DNA from: Pseudomonas resinovorans NBRC 106553
GTDB taxonomy: Bacteria > Pseudomonadota > Gammaproteobacteria > Pseudomonadales > Pseudomonadaceae
Direction: 5' to 3'
Length of the DNA stretch: 64,000 nt
NCBI RefSeq assembly: GCF_000412695.1
Contig: NC_021499.1
Span: 5,766,001-5,830,000, forward strand
Under the pieces are notes generated by a model. That model searched no databases, was not told where the DNA came from, and saw nothing but the letters and a program-made list of their open reading frames with translations. The position numbers and the translations under genes are program-made. Numbering within the stretch: position 1 is the first letter of the stretch; every line of letters begins with the position of its first letter. Shown here piece after piece: positions 19,519 through 27,515 of this stretch.

Positions 19519-20109
19519 ATGAGCCCCAGCCTGCCATCGCCGAACGCCAACGCCGAGAGCCAGTTCCTCGGCACGCGCATCCGCGCGCTGCGCAAACGCC
19601 GGGGCCTGACCCTCAGCGAGCTGGCCGAGCAGAGCAAGCTCACCGCCGGCTACATCAGCCAACTGGAACGCAACCTGGCGTACCCCTCGATCCCGGCGTT
19701 GTTCAACATCGCCCGCAGCCTGGGCGTGACCATCCAGTGGTTCTTCGCCAGCGAGGCGCCCACCGACGACGCCGACCGTGGCTACGTGGTGCGCCGCAAC
19801 GCCCGTACCAGCCTGCATTACGAAGACGGCATCACCGACGAGCTGCTCAGCCCACAGCCCTTGCGCCAGCTGGAAATGCTCCACTCGCGCTTTCCGCCAG
19901 GCACCTACAGCGAAGAGAGCTACAGCCACGAAGGCGAGGAAGCCGGCTATGTGCTGGCCGGCGAGTTCGAGCTCTGGGTGGGCGAGCGCCACTTCCGCCT
20001 GCAGGAAGGGGACAGTTTCAGCTTCTCGAGCCAGGAACCGCACCGCTATGGCAATCCGGGCGACAAGGATGCGCTGATCCTGTGGGTCATCACCCCGCCG
20101 ACCTTCTGA
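19519..20109 (+). CDS. XRE-family regulator with C-terminal cupin
   Basis: A 196-residue one-component regulator. The ATG at 19519 has GGAGGGAACC directly upstream; an ATG four codons earlier has no such site. Residues ~13-70 form the XRE helix-turn-helix (IRALRKRRGLTLSELAEQSK and TAGYISQLERNLAYPSIPAL). Residues ~115-190 form a cupin_2 barrel (YSHEGEEAGYVLAGEFELWV, GDSFSFSSQEPHRYGNPG). This is the PuuR-like design, where the cupin senses a small ligand, often an amine. It lies 61 bases after the flavoenzyme on the same strand and probably controls this mini-locus. Confidence 0.9.
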   Translation: MSPSLPSPNANAESQFLGTRIRALRKRRGLTLSELAEQSKLTAGYISQLERNLAYPSIPALFNIARSLGVTIQWFFASEAPTDDADRGYVVRRNARTSLHYEDGITDELLSPQPLRQLEMLHSRFPPGTYSEESYSHEGEEAGYVLAGEFELWVGERHFRLQEGDSFSFSSQEPHRYGNPGDKDALILWVITPPTF

Positions 20110-20132
20110 TCCCCGCTATCTGCAGGACCTTC

Positions 20133-20232
20133 TCTGTGGGGGCGAATTCATTCGCCAAGCAAGCCGAAGGCCTGCCTCGACACGCCCAGCGGGGCAGCTT
20201 CGCTACCCATGGCGATTGAAATCGCCCCTACA
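20133..20232. repeat. Inverted pair of REP-like palindromes (BIME-like)
   Basis: The first copy is in minus orientation: its reverse complement reads GGCGAATGAATTCGCCCCCA. The second copy, GGCGATTGAAATCGCCCCTA at 20211-20230, is in plus orientation. They are about 60 bases apart between two convergent genes, the standard placement for paired REP units. Confidence 0.65.
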
Positions 20233-20244
20233 AGAGCGATTCCC

Positions 20245-21513
20245 TTATCCGAGCAATCGCGCGATCCCGCCCAGCAGCCGCTCCAACGCTCCCTGGTTGG
20301 CCCTGAGTACACTCAGGCCCGCCTCACGCATGGCGGTCGCCCCCGCCGGCTCGGCCCAGAGCCGCTCCACTCGGGTGGCCAACTCCCCGGCATCGGCCAC
20401 CTCGGCCAGGGCGCCGGCATCGCGCAGCTGCGCGGCGATCTCGAGGAAGTTGAACAGATGCGGCCCCGACAGCACCGGCTTGCCCAGCGCCGCCGGTTCC
20501 AGCAGGTTGTGGCCGCCACTGGGCACCAGGCTGCCGCCGACGAAGGCGATATCGGCCAGGGCATAGAGGAACAGCAGTTCACCCATGGTGTCGCCCAGCA
20601 GCACCTGGGTTTGCGCGGCGACCGCCTCGCCGCTGGAGCGGCGCACCGTGGCCAGACCCTCGCGGCGGCACAGCTCGAACACCGGACCGAAGCGCTCGGG
20701 ATGGCGCGGCACCAGGATCAGCAAGGCGTCCGGTCGCTGCGCCAGCAGGGCCTTGTGGGCCGCGAGGACTATCTCGTCCTCGCCGGCATGGGTGCTGGCG
20801 GCGATCCACACCGGGCGCGCCTCGGCGCCCCACTGACCGCGCAGCTCGGCCGCGCGCCGGGGTAGCGCCGGGTCGATGCGCAGGTCGTACTTGATCGAAC
20901 CGGTCACCGCCACGCAGTCCGGGCGTGCGCCGAGTGCGCGGAAGCGCGCGGCCTCGGCCTCGGTCTGCACCGCGATCCAGCTCAGTTCCGCCAGCATGGG
21001 CGCGGTGAGCTTGGCGAAGCGCCCATAGCCACGGGCCGAGCGCTCGGACAGGCGTGCGTTGGCCAGCACCACGGGAACGCCGCGGCGAGCGCACTGGTGG
21101 ATGTGGTTGGGCCAGAGCTCGGTTTCCATGATCACCGCGAGCTTGGGCCGGACCCGCGCGAGGAAGCGCGCCGCCGCCCAGGGCAGGTCGTAGGGCAGGT
21201 AGCAGTGCTGCACGCGATCGCCGAACAGGGCGCGGATTCGCTCCGAACCGGTCGGGGTCATGCAGGTGATGGTGATCGGCAGCTCCGGGTGGCGCTCCAG
21301 CAAGGCGCGGACCATTGGCGCCGCGGCAATGCTCTCGCCCACCGACACGGCATGCACCCAGATCCCGCCGGGGCGGACGTCCGGCAGCCCCAGGGCGAAG
21401 CGCTCGCCAACTCGCTTGGCGTAGGCCGGCGCCCGCCAGGCGCGCCAGGCCAGACGCAGGGCCACCAGGGGCAGGCCGAGATGGAACAGCAGGGTATAGA
21501 GGGTGCGATTCAT
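20245..21513 (-). CDS. waaA: Kdo transferase (3-deoxy-D-manno-octulosonic acid transferase)
   Basis: A 422-residue GT30 enzyme at the inner face of the cytoplasmic membrane that transfers Kdo from CMP-Kdo to lipid IVA. It starts with a membrane-associating helix (LYTLLFHLGLPLVALRLAWRA). Conserved blocks are IWVHAVSVGESIAAAP (with the base Glu), TCMTPTGSERIRALF, VIMETELWPNHIHQC and ANARLSERSARGYGRF in the N-terminal half. SLVPSGGHNLLEPAALGKPV in the C-terminal half is the CMP-Kdo site. Placement near hldE and msbA fits the LPS region of P. aeruginosa (PA4988, from memory). Confidence 0.96.
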   Translation of the reverse strand: MNRTLYTLLFHLGLPLVALRLAWRAWRAPAYAKRVGERFALGLPDVRPGGIWVHAVSVGESIAAAPMVRALLERHPELPITITCMTPTGSERIRALFGDRVQHCYLPYDLPWAAARFLARVRPKLAVIMETELWPNHIHQCARRGVPVVLANARLSERSARGYGRFAKLTAPMLAELSWIAVQTEAEAARFRALGARPDCVAVTGSIKYDLRIDPALPRRAAELRGQWGAEARPVWIAASTHAGEDEIVLAAHKALLAQRPDALLILVPRHPERFGPVFELCRREGLATVRRSSGEAVAAQTQVLLGDTMGELLFLYALADIAFVGGSLVPSGGHNLLEPAALGKPVLSGPHLFNFLEIAAQLRDAGALAEVADAGELATRVERLWAEPAGATAMREAGLSVLRANQGALERLLGGIARLLG

Positions 21514-21594
21514 GGGCAGTGCGCCTGGCCGGACTGGCTGCGGATGATACCTGACAAGCGACTGCTCAACGGCAGCCCGACGGGAAATAGGCGC

Positions 21595-22479
21595 TCAACC
21601 CATGGCTTGAAGGTGCTCGGCCAGGCTATCACCCAGCCAGAGGGCCGCCGGCCCCGGAACCTCGTCGCGACGGCAGACCAGCTCCACCACCAGCGAGGGT
21701 GGCGTCCAGTCGCTGCGCAGCTCCACCAACTGCCCCTGGTAGGCCGGATACTGGGCCACGTGGCGCGGCAACCAGGCCCAGCCCAGGCCGCGCATCAGCA
21801 GCTCGGCCATCACGTAGAAGCTGTCGGCGCGCCAGACCTGCGGGCCGAACTGCTCGCCGCCGGGGTAATGGCTGTCCTGGGGCGACATGAGGATCTGCCG
21901 GTATCGCGCCAACTCGCGGCGCTCGGCAAAGGCCCGTCTGGCCAGGGGATGGCTGGCACCGCAGACGGTGACCATCTCGATGGTTCCCAGGCGCTGGCGT
22001 TCCAGGGCGTCGGGCATCTGCTCGTGGTGGAACAGCAGGCCCAGGTCCGCGCGGCGCTCCAGCAGCTTGCGCGCCACCTCGCCCTGAGCGCTGCTGGCCA
22101 ACTGCACTTCCAGCATGGGGAAGGCCGTGCCCAGGGCTTCCAGGCTGGCCAGCACCGGCTGGTAGGGCATGGCCTCGTCCAGGGCCAGACGCAGACGCGC
22201 CTCCTCGCCGCGCGCCAGCCCCAAGGCGCGGCCATCCAGCCGCTGGCACTGGCGCAACACTTCGCGGGCTTCCTCCAGCAGCGCCGCGCCGGCCAGCGTC
22301 AGGCGCGGCTGGCGCCCGCTGCTACGCTCGAACAGCTGCACGCCGAGGTCCTCCTCCAGCAACGCAATGGCACTGCTCACGGCCGACTGGGCACGCCGCA
22401 GCCGCCGCGCCACGGCGGAAAAGGACTGGCCTTCGGCGACGCCGACGAACAGGCGAATCTGTTCCAGGTTCCATTGCAT
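21595..22479 (-). CDS. LysR-family transcriptional regulator
   Basis: A 294-residue LTTR when started at the ATG at 22479 (MQWNLEQIRLFVGVAEGQSF). A TTG at 22488 has GGAGA a few bases ahead and is a possible alternative. The winged helix spans residues 1-60 with FSAVARRLRRAQSAVSSAIALLEEDLGVQLFER. The rest is the periplasmic-binding-like effector domain. It is divergent from the SMR exporter gene with a short shared promoter region (22480-22571), the usual arrangement for a LysR protein and its target. The effector is unknown. Confidence 0.92.
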   Translation of the reverse strand: MQWNLEQIRLFVGVAEGQSFSAVARRLRRAQSAVSSAIALLEEDLGVQLFERSSGRQPRLTLAGAALLEEAREVLRQCQRLDGRALGLARGEEARLRLALDEAMPYQPVLASLEALGTAFPMLEVQLASSAQGEVARKLLERRADLGLLFHHEQMPDALERQRLGTIEMVTVCGASHPLARRAFAERRELARYRQILMSPQDSHYPGGEQFGPQVWRADSFYVMAELLMRGLGWAWLPRHVAQYPAYQGQLVELRSDWTPPSLVVELVCRRDEVPGPAALWLGDSLAEHLQAMG

Positions 22480-22571
22480 GGCGGGCAACCCATCTCCAAA
22501 GCAGATAGGTAATCACTTTATCCCATCGCCCGAAGACTTAGAATTCACGTCATTGCACTGGAGGCACGACC

Positions 22572-22904
22572 ATGACCGGCTACATCTACCTCGCTATCGC
22601 CATCATCGCCGAAGTGGTCGCCACCACCTCGCTGAAGTCCGTCGACGGCTTCAACAAGCCCGTGCCCCTGATTCTGGTGATCGTCGGCTACGCCGTGGCC
22701 ATCTGGCTGCTGACGCTGGTGGTACGCAGCATTCCGGTGGGTATCGCCTACGCCATCTGGGCGGGTCTGGGCATCGTGCTGGTGAGCGTCGCCGCCCTGG
22801 TGCTCTACCAGCAGAAGCTTGATATCCCGGCCATGCTGGGCATGGGGATGATCGTCTCGGGCGTCGTGGTCATCCAGCTGTTCAGCGGCAGCACCGGCCA
22901 CTGA
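22572..22904 (+). CDS. emrE: Small multidrug resistance (SMR) exporter, EmrE-like
   Basis: A 110-residue inner-membrane protein with four transmembrane helices. The essential membrane Glu of the SMR family is in helix 1 (AIAIIAEVVATTSLKS, Glu14 by position). Helix 3 has the signature VGIAYAIWAGLGIVLVS and helix 4 contains MLGMGMIVSGVVVIQLFS. It works as an antiparallel dimer exchanging protons for cationic drugs or quaternary ammonium compounds. The ribosome site GGAGG lies 9 bases ahead. The divergent LysR gene is its probable regulator. P. aeruginosa EmrE (PA4990) sits in the same place. Confidence 0.93.
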   Translation: MTGYIYLAIAIIAEVVATTSLKSVDGFNKPVPLILVIVGYAVAIWLLTLVVRSIPVGIAYAIWAGLGIVLVSVAALVLYQQKLDIPAMLGMGMIVSGVVVIQLFSGSTGH

Positions 22905-22975
22905 GAGCCTGCTGCGCGTCGCGCGACGACAGGGGCGCTATACTGCGCCCCTGTTTTTTCCAGGCGCCCTCCCCC

Positions 22976-24151
22976 ATGGCTGAATCCCTTTCCACCGATG
23001 TCCTCATCCTCGGCGGCGGCATCGCCGGCCTCTGGCTCAACGCCCGCCTGCGCCAGCAGGGCTTCGCCACCCTGCTGGTGGAGAACGCCAGCCTGGGCGG
23101 CGAGCAGAGCGTGAAATCCCAGGGGATCATCCACGGCGGCGCCAAGTACGCCCTGCACGGCGCCCTGACCGGCGCCTCCGAAGCCATCGCCGACATGCCG
23201 CGCCGCTGGCGCGAAGCCCTGGCCGGCAACGGCGAGCTGGACCTCACCGGCGTACGCCTGCTCTCCGATGCGCATTACCTCTGGTCCCCCGGCACCCTGG
23301 CCGGCAACCTCACCAGTTTCTTCGCCAGCAAGGCCGTGCGCGGCCGCGTCGACCAGGTCAAGGGCGACGCCCTGCCACCGGCGCTGCAGCACCCGAAATT
23401 CAAGGGCAAGGTCTATCGCCTGGCCGAGCTGGTGCTGGACGTACCCAGCCTGATCGCCCGCCTGGCGGAGCTTGCCGGAGATGGCCTGCTGGCCGCCCGC
23501 GAGATCGAGCCCCTGCACGAAGACGGACAACTGGCCGGCCTGCGCATCGATGGTCGCGCAGTCCGCGCCCAGCGCATCGTCCTCAGCGCCGGCGCCGGCA
23601 ACCAGGCACTGCTGCAGACCCTGGGCCTGAGCCAGCCGGCCATGCAGCGCCGCCCGCTGCACATGGTGATGGTCAAGGCGCCCAGCCTGAAGCCGCTTTA
23701 CGCCCACTGCCTGGGCGGCGGCCCCAAGCCGCGCGTCACCGTCACCAGCCACCCGGCCGCCGATGGCCAGTGGGTCTGGTACCTGGGTGGCGACCTGGCC
23801 GAGGCCGAAGGTGTGGCCCGCAACGAGGCCGAGCAGATCGCCGCTGCGGAACAGGAACTGCGCCAGCTGCTGCCCTGGATCGACCTGTCCACCGCCCAGT
23901 GGGCGACCTTGCGGGTGGATCGCGCCGAGCCTGCGCAGTCCGGCCTGGTGCGTCCGGACAACGCCTTCCTCAGCGAGCAGGGCAACCTGCTGGTGGGCTG
24001 GCCGACCAAGCTGGCCCTAGCCCCGGACTTCGCGGACCGCGTGTTGGCGGCCTTCGAGCGTGACGGCTTGCGTCCGTCCGCCAACCCGCCCTTGCCCGCC
24101 CTACCCCGCCCACCCGTGGCGCAACCGGCCTGGGAGGAACTCCTGGGATGA
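22976..24151 (+). CDS. FAD-dependent oxidoreductase (DAO-like)
   Basis: A 391-residue soluble flavoprotein with an N-terminal Rossmann motif (VLILGGGIAGLWLNARLRQQ, residues ~10-29) and GGEQSVKSQGIIHGGAKYAL, the second conserved block of glycine oxidase/glycerol-3-phosphate dehydrogenase-type DAO enzymes. RIVLSAGAGNQALLQTLGL is a later FAD contact. The substrate cannot be told. The next gene, an aldo-keto reductase, overlaps its stop by 4 bases, so the two are translationally coupled and may act on related carbonyl or hydroxy compounds. The ribosome site ahead of the ATG is weak. Confidence 0.85.
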   Translation: MAESLSTDVLILGGGIAGLWLNARLRQQGFATLLVENASLGGEQSVKSQGIIHGGAKYALHGALTGASEAIADMPRRWREALAGNGELDLTGVRLLSDAHYLWSPGTLAGNLTSFFASKAVRGRVDQVKGDALPPALQHPKFKGKVYRLAELVLDVPSLIARLAELAGDGLLAAREIEPLHEDGQLAGLRIDGRAVRAQRIVLSAGAGNQALLQTLGLSQPAMQRRPLHMVMVKAPSLKPLYAHCLGGGPKPRVTVTSHPAADGQWVWYLGGDLAEAEGVARNEAEQIAAAEQELRQLLPWIDLSTAQWATLRVDRAEPAQSGLVRPDNAFLSEQGNLLVGWPTKLALAPDFADRVLAAFERDGLRPSANPPLPALPRPPVAQPAWEELLG

Positions 24152-24957
24152 ACGGCCTGCACGATTTCCACCGCCCCCTGGGCGACACCGGCCTGGTGGT
24201 TTCCCCCCTGGGCCTGGGCACCGTCAAGCTTGGCCGCGACCAGGGGGTGAAGTACCCCGCGGGCTTCACCATTCCCGACGACTTCGAGGCCCGCCAGCTA
24301 CTGAACCTGGCCCGCGAGCTGGGTATCAACCTGATCGATACCGCACCGGCCTATGGCCGCAGCGAGGAGCGACTCGGTCCCTTGCTGCGTGGCCAGCGCC
24401 AGGACTGGGTGATCGTCAGTAAGGTCGGCGAGGAGTTCGAGGGCGGCGTTTCCAGCTTCAACTTCAGCGCCGAACACGCGCGATTCTCCGTGGAACGCAG
24501 CTTGAAACGCCTGGAAACCGACTTCATCGACCTGGTACTGGTGCATTCCGACGGCAACGACCTGGCCATCCTGCAGGACAGCGGGGTCTATGAGGCCCTC
24601 GCCGAACTCAAGCAGGCCGGCAAGATCCGCGCCTTCGGCCTGTCCGGCAAGACCGTGGAGGGCGGCCTGCTGGCCCTGCAACAAGGCGATTGCGCCATGG
24701 TCACCTACAACCTCAACGAGCAGGCCGAGAAGCCGGTGCTCGACTTCGCGGCGCAACAGCACAAGGGCATCCTGATCAAGAAGGGCCTGGCCAGCGGCCA
24801 CGCCTGCCTGGACGCGGGCGTCGACCCGGTGCGCGCCAGCTTCGAACTGATCTTCGATCACCCTGGAGTGACCAGCGCGATAATCGGGACCATCAATCCG
24901 CTGCATCTGTCCCATAATGTCGCGACGGCCGCCGCGGTTATCGGGGGTCGTTGCTAG
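24148..24957 (+). CDS. Aldo/keto reductase
   Basis: A 269-residue (alpha/beta)8-barrel oxidoreductase. The ATG overlaps the previous stop (ATGA). The AKR catalytic set is present: Asp in NLIDTAPAYGRSEERLG, Tyr in the same segment, Lys in VIVSKVGEEFEG and His in DLVLVHSDGNDL. It is shorter than a typical AKR (~300) and lacks some of the C-terminal cofactor loop, but SAIIGTINPLHLSHNV at the end is typical. NADPH-dependent reduction of a carbonyl is the likely reaction; the substrate is unknown. Confidence 0.9.
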   Translation: MNGLHDFHRPLGDTGLVVSPLGLGTVKLGRDQGVKYPAGFTIPDDFEARQLLNLARELGINLIDTAPAYGRSEERLGPLLRGQRQDWVIVSKVGEEFEGGVSSFNFSAEHARFSVERSLKRLETDFIDLVLVHSDGNDLAILQDSGVYEALAELKQAGKIRAFGLSGKTVEGGLLALQQGDCAMVTYNLNEQAEKPVLDFAAQQHKGILIKKGLASGHACLDAGVDPVRASFELIFDHPGVTSAIIGTINPLHLSHNVATAAAVIGGRC

Positions 24958-24981
24958 CCGACCCCTAACGAAGGAGCCGAC

Positions 24982-25887
24982 ATGCCGCGAATCCTCGCCC
25001 GCAAGGACCCAAGCGCGTTCAAGACCCTTCCACTGCACGTCGAAGCCGGAGCCGACTCCCTGAGCTACCAGAGCCTGGGGCGACCGCTCAACTTCACCCA
25101 GATGCTGGAGCGCCGTCGCCCGGTACAGGTCAACGACAACCAGCGCTTCGCGGTGGAACTGGCGAACCTCGGCGTCTCGGTACGGCTGACCCTGAACCTG
25201 CAGGGCCGCGACTACTGGCTGCTGGTGCGCCAGCGCCGGCAGGATCGCGGCGACACCGTGCTCAAGCTGATTTCCGGCTACGTGCCGGCCCATGAACTGA
25301 ACCTGCCGCTGCTGACCGCCATCCAGGAAGTGGCCGAGGAATGCCTGATCGAGACGCCGGAAGGCTGGCTCGCCGGGCGTTTCGCCGATACCTGGCTACC
25401 CACCCCCTACCAGCGCCAGCTGCGCTATCGCGAAGCCTGCCACTTCCGCCTCAGCCCGCTCTCCGGTGCGGCGCGGCCGGTGCGCAACGGCAAGCTGACC
25501 CTGCTGGAGCGGCCCCAGGCCTATGTCCACCTGCCCACCGCCTCCCTGCAACTGGTCTACGACCTGCGCCTGGAGCTACCACGGGACAGTCACCAGATCA
25601 GCCTCTTCCACGTCGACGAAGTCCTCCAGGACGGCCAGTTGCTGGCCAGCCTGGAACGACGTCGACCCGATATCTACCTGCTGCCGCTACACCAGGGCCT
25701 GCCCACTGGCGATCTGCTGACCCTGCGCAACGGCGAGTTCAAGGAAACCAGCACCCGAGGCATCTGGCTCTCGGAAAGTTTCGCCGAGCAGGACGGCTGG
25801 CTGGTGCACGAGGAACGGGTGCGCTGGCGGGACTGGCTGGCGCGGGTGGGAACGGCCCGACCGATGGGAAAGCGGCTCGCGTGTTGA
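24982..25887 (+). CDS. Nudix-like protein of unknown function
   Basis: A 301-residue cytoplasmic protein with an AAGGAG ribosome site. The centre has VLKLISGYVPAHELNLP followed by LLTAIQEVAEECLIE. This resembles a Nudix box (G-x5-E ... REUxEExGU) with two extra residues, Gln for Arg and no final Gly. Metal-binding glutamates appear kept (QEVAEE). Flanking strands such as YWLLVRQRRQDRGDTV also suit a Nudix fold. I recall homologues in Pseudomonas annotated 'metal ABC transporter ATPase', but no Walker A or ABC signature is visible, so that label looks wrong. It ends in a cysteine. Convergent with hldE. Confidence 0.6.
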   Translation: MPRILARKDPSAFKTLPLHVEAGADSLSYQSLGRPLNFTQMLERRRPVQVNDNQRFAVELANLGVSVRLTLNLQGRDYWLLVRQRRQDRGDTVLKLISGYVPAHELNLPLLTAIQEVAEECLIETPEGWLAGRFADTWLPTPYQRQLRYREACHFRLSPLSGAARPVRNGKLTLLERPQAYVHLPTASLQLVYDLRLELPRDSHQISLFHVDEVLQDGQLLASLERRRPDIYLLPLHQGLPTGDLLTLRNGEFKETSTRGIWLSESFAEQDGWLVHEERVRWRDWLARVGTARPMGKRLAC

Positions 25888-25890
25888 AAC

Positions 25891-25976
25891 CCGGGGCGCA
25901 CAAGGCGCCCCAGCGAGAGTGAGCCGGCACCCCGGCTCAGCTTGGTTCTTTGGCGCCCCCGCATTGGGCGCCAGCG
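25891..25976. terminator. Hairpin cluster between convergent genes
   Basis: Three GC-rich palindromes lie in the 93-base gap: GGGGCGC-acaag-GCGCCCC, GAGCCGG-caccCCGGCTC and GGCGCCC-ccgcatt-GGGCGCC. None has a long U-tract, but together they can stop transcription in both directions between the Nudix-like gene and hldE. Confidence 0.55.
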
Positions 25977-25980
25977 GGGA

Positions 25981-27402
25981 TCACTTGCTGCGGATCTTCT
26001 CGACAATCGCGGTGGTGGAGCTGTTCTCCACCAGGCCGAGAACCTTCACTTCGCCACCATAGGCACGCACGATGTCGGCGCCGACCACCTGGTCGATACC
26101 GTAGTCGCCGCCCTTGACCAGCACATCGGGCTTGACCTGGGCGAGCAGGCGCTCGGGGGTGTCCTCGGAGAAGCTCACCACCCAATCCACGGCACCCAGG
26201 CCGGCCATCACGGCCATGCGCCGGTCGACGCTGTTGATCGGGCGACCCGGCCCTTTCAGGCGGCTGACCGAAGCGTCGTCGTTGACCGCCAGCACCAGGC
26301 GATCACCTTGGGCGCGGGCCTGTTCCAGGTAGGTCACATGACCGGCGTGGAGAATGTCGAAGCAGCCATTGGTGAAGACGATCTTCTCGCCATGGGCGCG
26401 AGCGTCCTCGATGGCCACCAACAGTTGGTCGAGACTCAGCACGCCACGCTCGGAACCCTGCGAGCGCTGCACGGCACGGCGCAGCTCTGGCGCGCTGATG
26501 GCGGCGGTACCCAGCTTGCCGACCACGATGCCGGCGGCGAGGTTGGCCAGGGCCACCGCGCTGGGCAGTTCCTCGCCGGCGGCCAGGGAGGCGGCCAGGG
26601 TGGAAATCACCGTGTCGCCGGCACCGGTGACGTCGAATACTTCGCGGGCGCGGGCCGGCAGGTGCAGCGGGGAATGATCCGGACGCAGCAGGGTCATGCC
26701 ATGCTCGCCACGGGTGACCAGTAGCGCGCCCAGTTCCAGCTCCCGCATCAGGCCCGCGCCCTTGGCGACCAGTTCGGCCTCATCGGCGCAGCGCCCGACG
26801 ATGGCTTCGAACTCGCTGAGGTTCGGGGTGATCAGGCTGGCGCCACGGTAGATACTGAAATCCTTGCCCTTGGGGTCGGCCAGCACCGGTACGCCACGAC
26901 GGCGAGCGGCCTGGATCAGCGCCTGGTGGTTCTGCAGCGCGCCCTTGCCGTAGTCGGACAGCACCAGCACCTTGGCCTGGGGCAACAGGCATTCGACCTC
27001 GGTGACCAGGGCCTCGGCGTCGGTGGCGAAGGCTTCCTCGAAATCCATGCGCAGCAATTGCTGGTGACGGCTCATGACCCGCAGTTTGACGATGGTCGGC
27101 TGCTCGGCGTGGCGCTGGAAATGCACGTCAACACCTGCGGCATTGAGGCTGTCGGCCAGGCTCTCGGCCGCTTCGTCGACGCCGGTGATGCCCACCAGCA
27201 TGGCAGGAGCGCCCAGGGCGGCGATGTTCAAGGCGACGTTGGCGGCACCGCCGGGACGGTCCTCAACTTGCTCGACCTTGACCACGGGCACCGGCGCCTC
27301 GGGCGAAATGCGCGAGGTGCCGCCATGCCAGTAACGGTCAAGCATGACGTCGCCCACCACCAGAACGGGGGCCTGATCGAATCGGGGCATGGACAGCTTC
27401 AT
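25981..27402 (-). CDS. hldE: Bifunctional heptose kinase/adenylyltransferase
   Basis: A 473-residue two-domain enzyme of ADP-heptose synthesis. The N-terminal PfkB-type kinase (about 1-320) phosphorylates heptose 7-phosphate at C1; it has [28 protein letters not shown] and the anion hole [16 protein letters not shown]. The C-terminal nucleotidyltransferase (about 345-473) has [20 protein letters not shown] with the HxGH motif and [12 protein letters not shown]. The ATG at 27402 is preceded by GGAGACTCC; the longer frame to 27441 lacks a ribosome site. It supplies ADP-heptose to WaaC and WaaF. It lies downstream of msbA on the same strand. Confidence 0.97.
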   Translation of the reverse strand: MKLSMPRFDQAPVLVVGDVMLDRYWHGGTSRISPEAPVPVVKVEQVEDRPGGAANVALNIAALGAPAMLVGITGVDEAAESLADSLNAAGVDVHFQRHAEQPTIVKLRVMSRHQQLLRMDFEEAFATDAEALVTEVECLLPQAKVLVLSDYGKGALQNHQALIQAARRRGVPVLADPKGKDFSIYRGASLITPNLSEFEAIVGRCADEAELVAKGAGLMRELELGALLVTRGEHGMTLLRPDHSPLHLPARAREVFDVTGAGDTVISTLAASLAAGEELPSAVALANLAAGIVVGKLGTAAISAPELRRAVQRSQGSERGVLSLDQLLVAIEDARAHGEKIVFTNGCFDILHAGHVTYLEQARAQGDRLVLAVNDDASVSRLKGPGRPINSVDRRMAVMAGLGAVDWVVSFSEDTPERLLAQVKPDVLVKGGDYGIDQVVGADIVRAYGGEVKVLGLVENSSTTAIVEKIRSK

Positions 27403-27515
27403 GGAGTCTCCGGACGTCAAAAACGGCGCGGATAATACCATAGCAGCCGGGCGGGCCGAGGGCAGGGATCACGAGCCTGGCGGCACGCACCCTGCCGATT
27501 GGCCGGAAGCTATGA

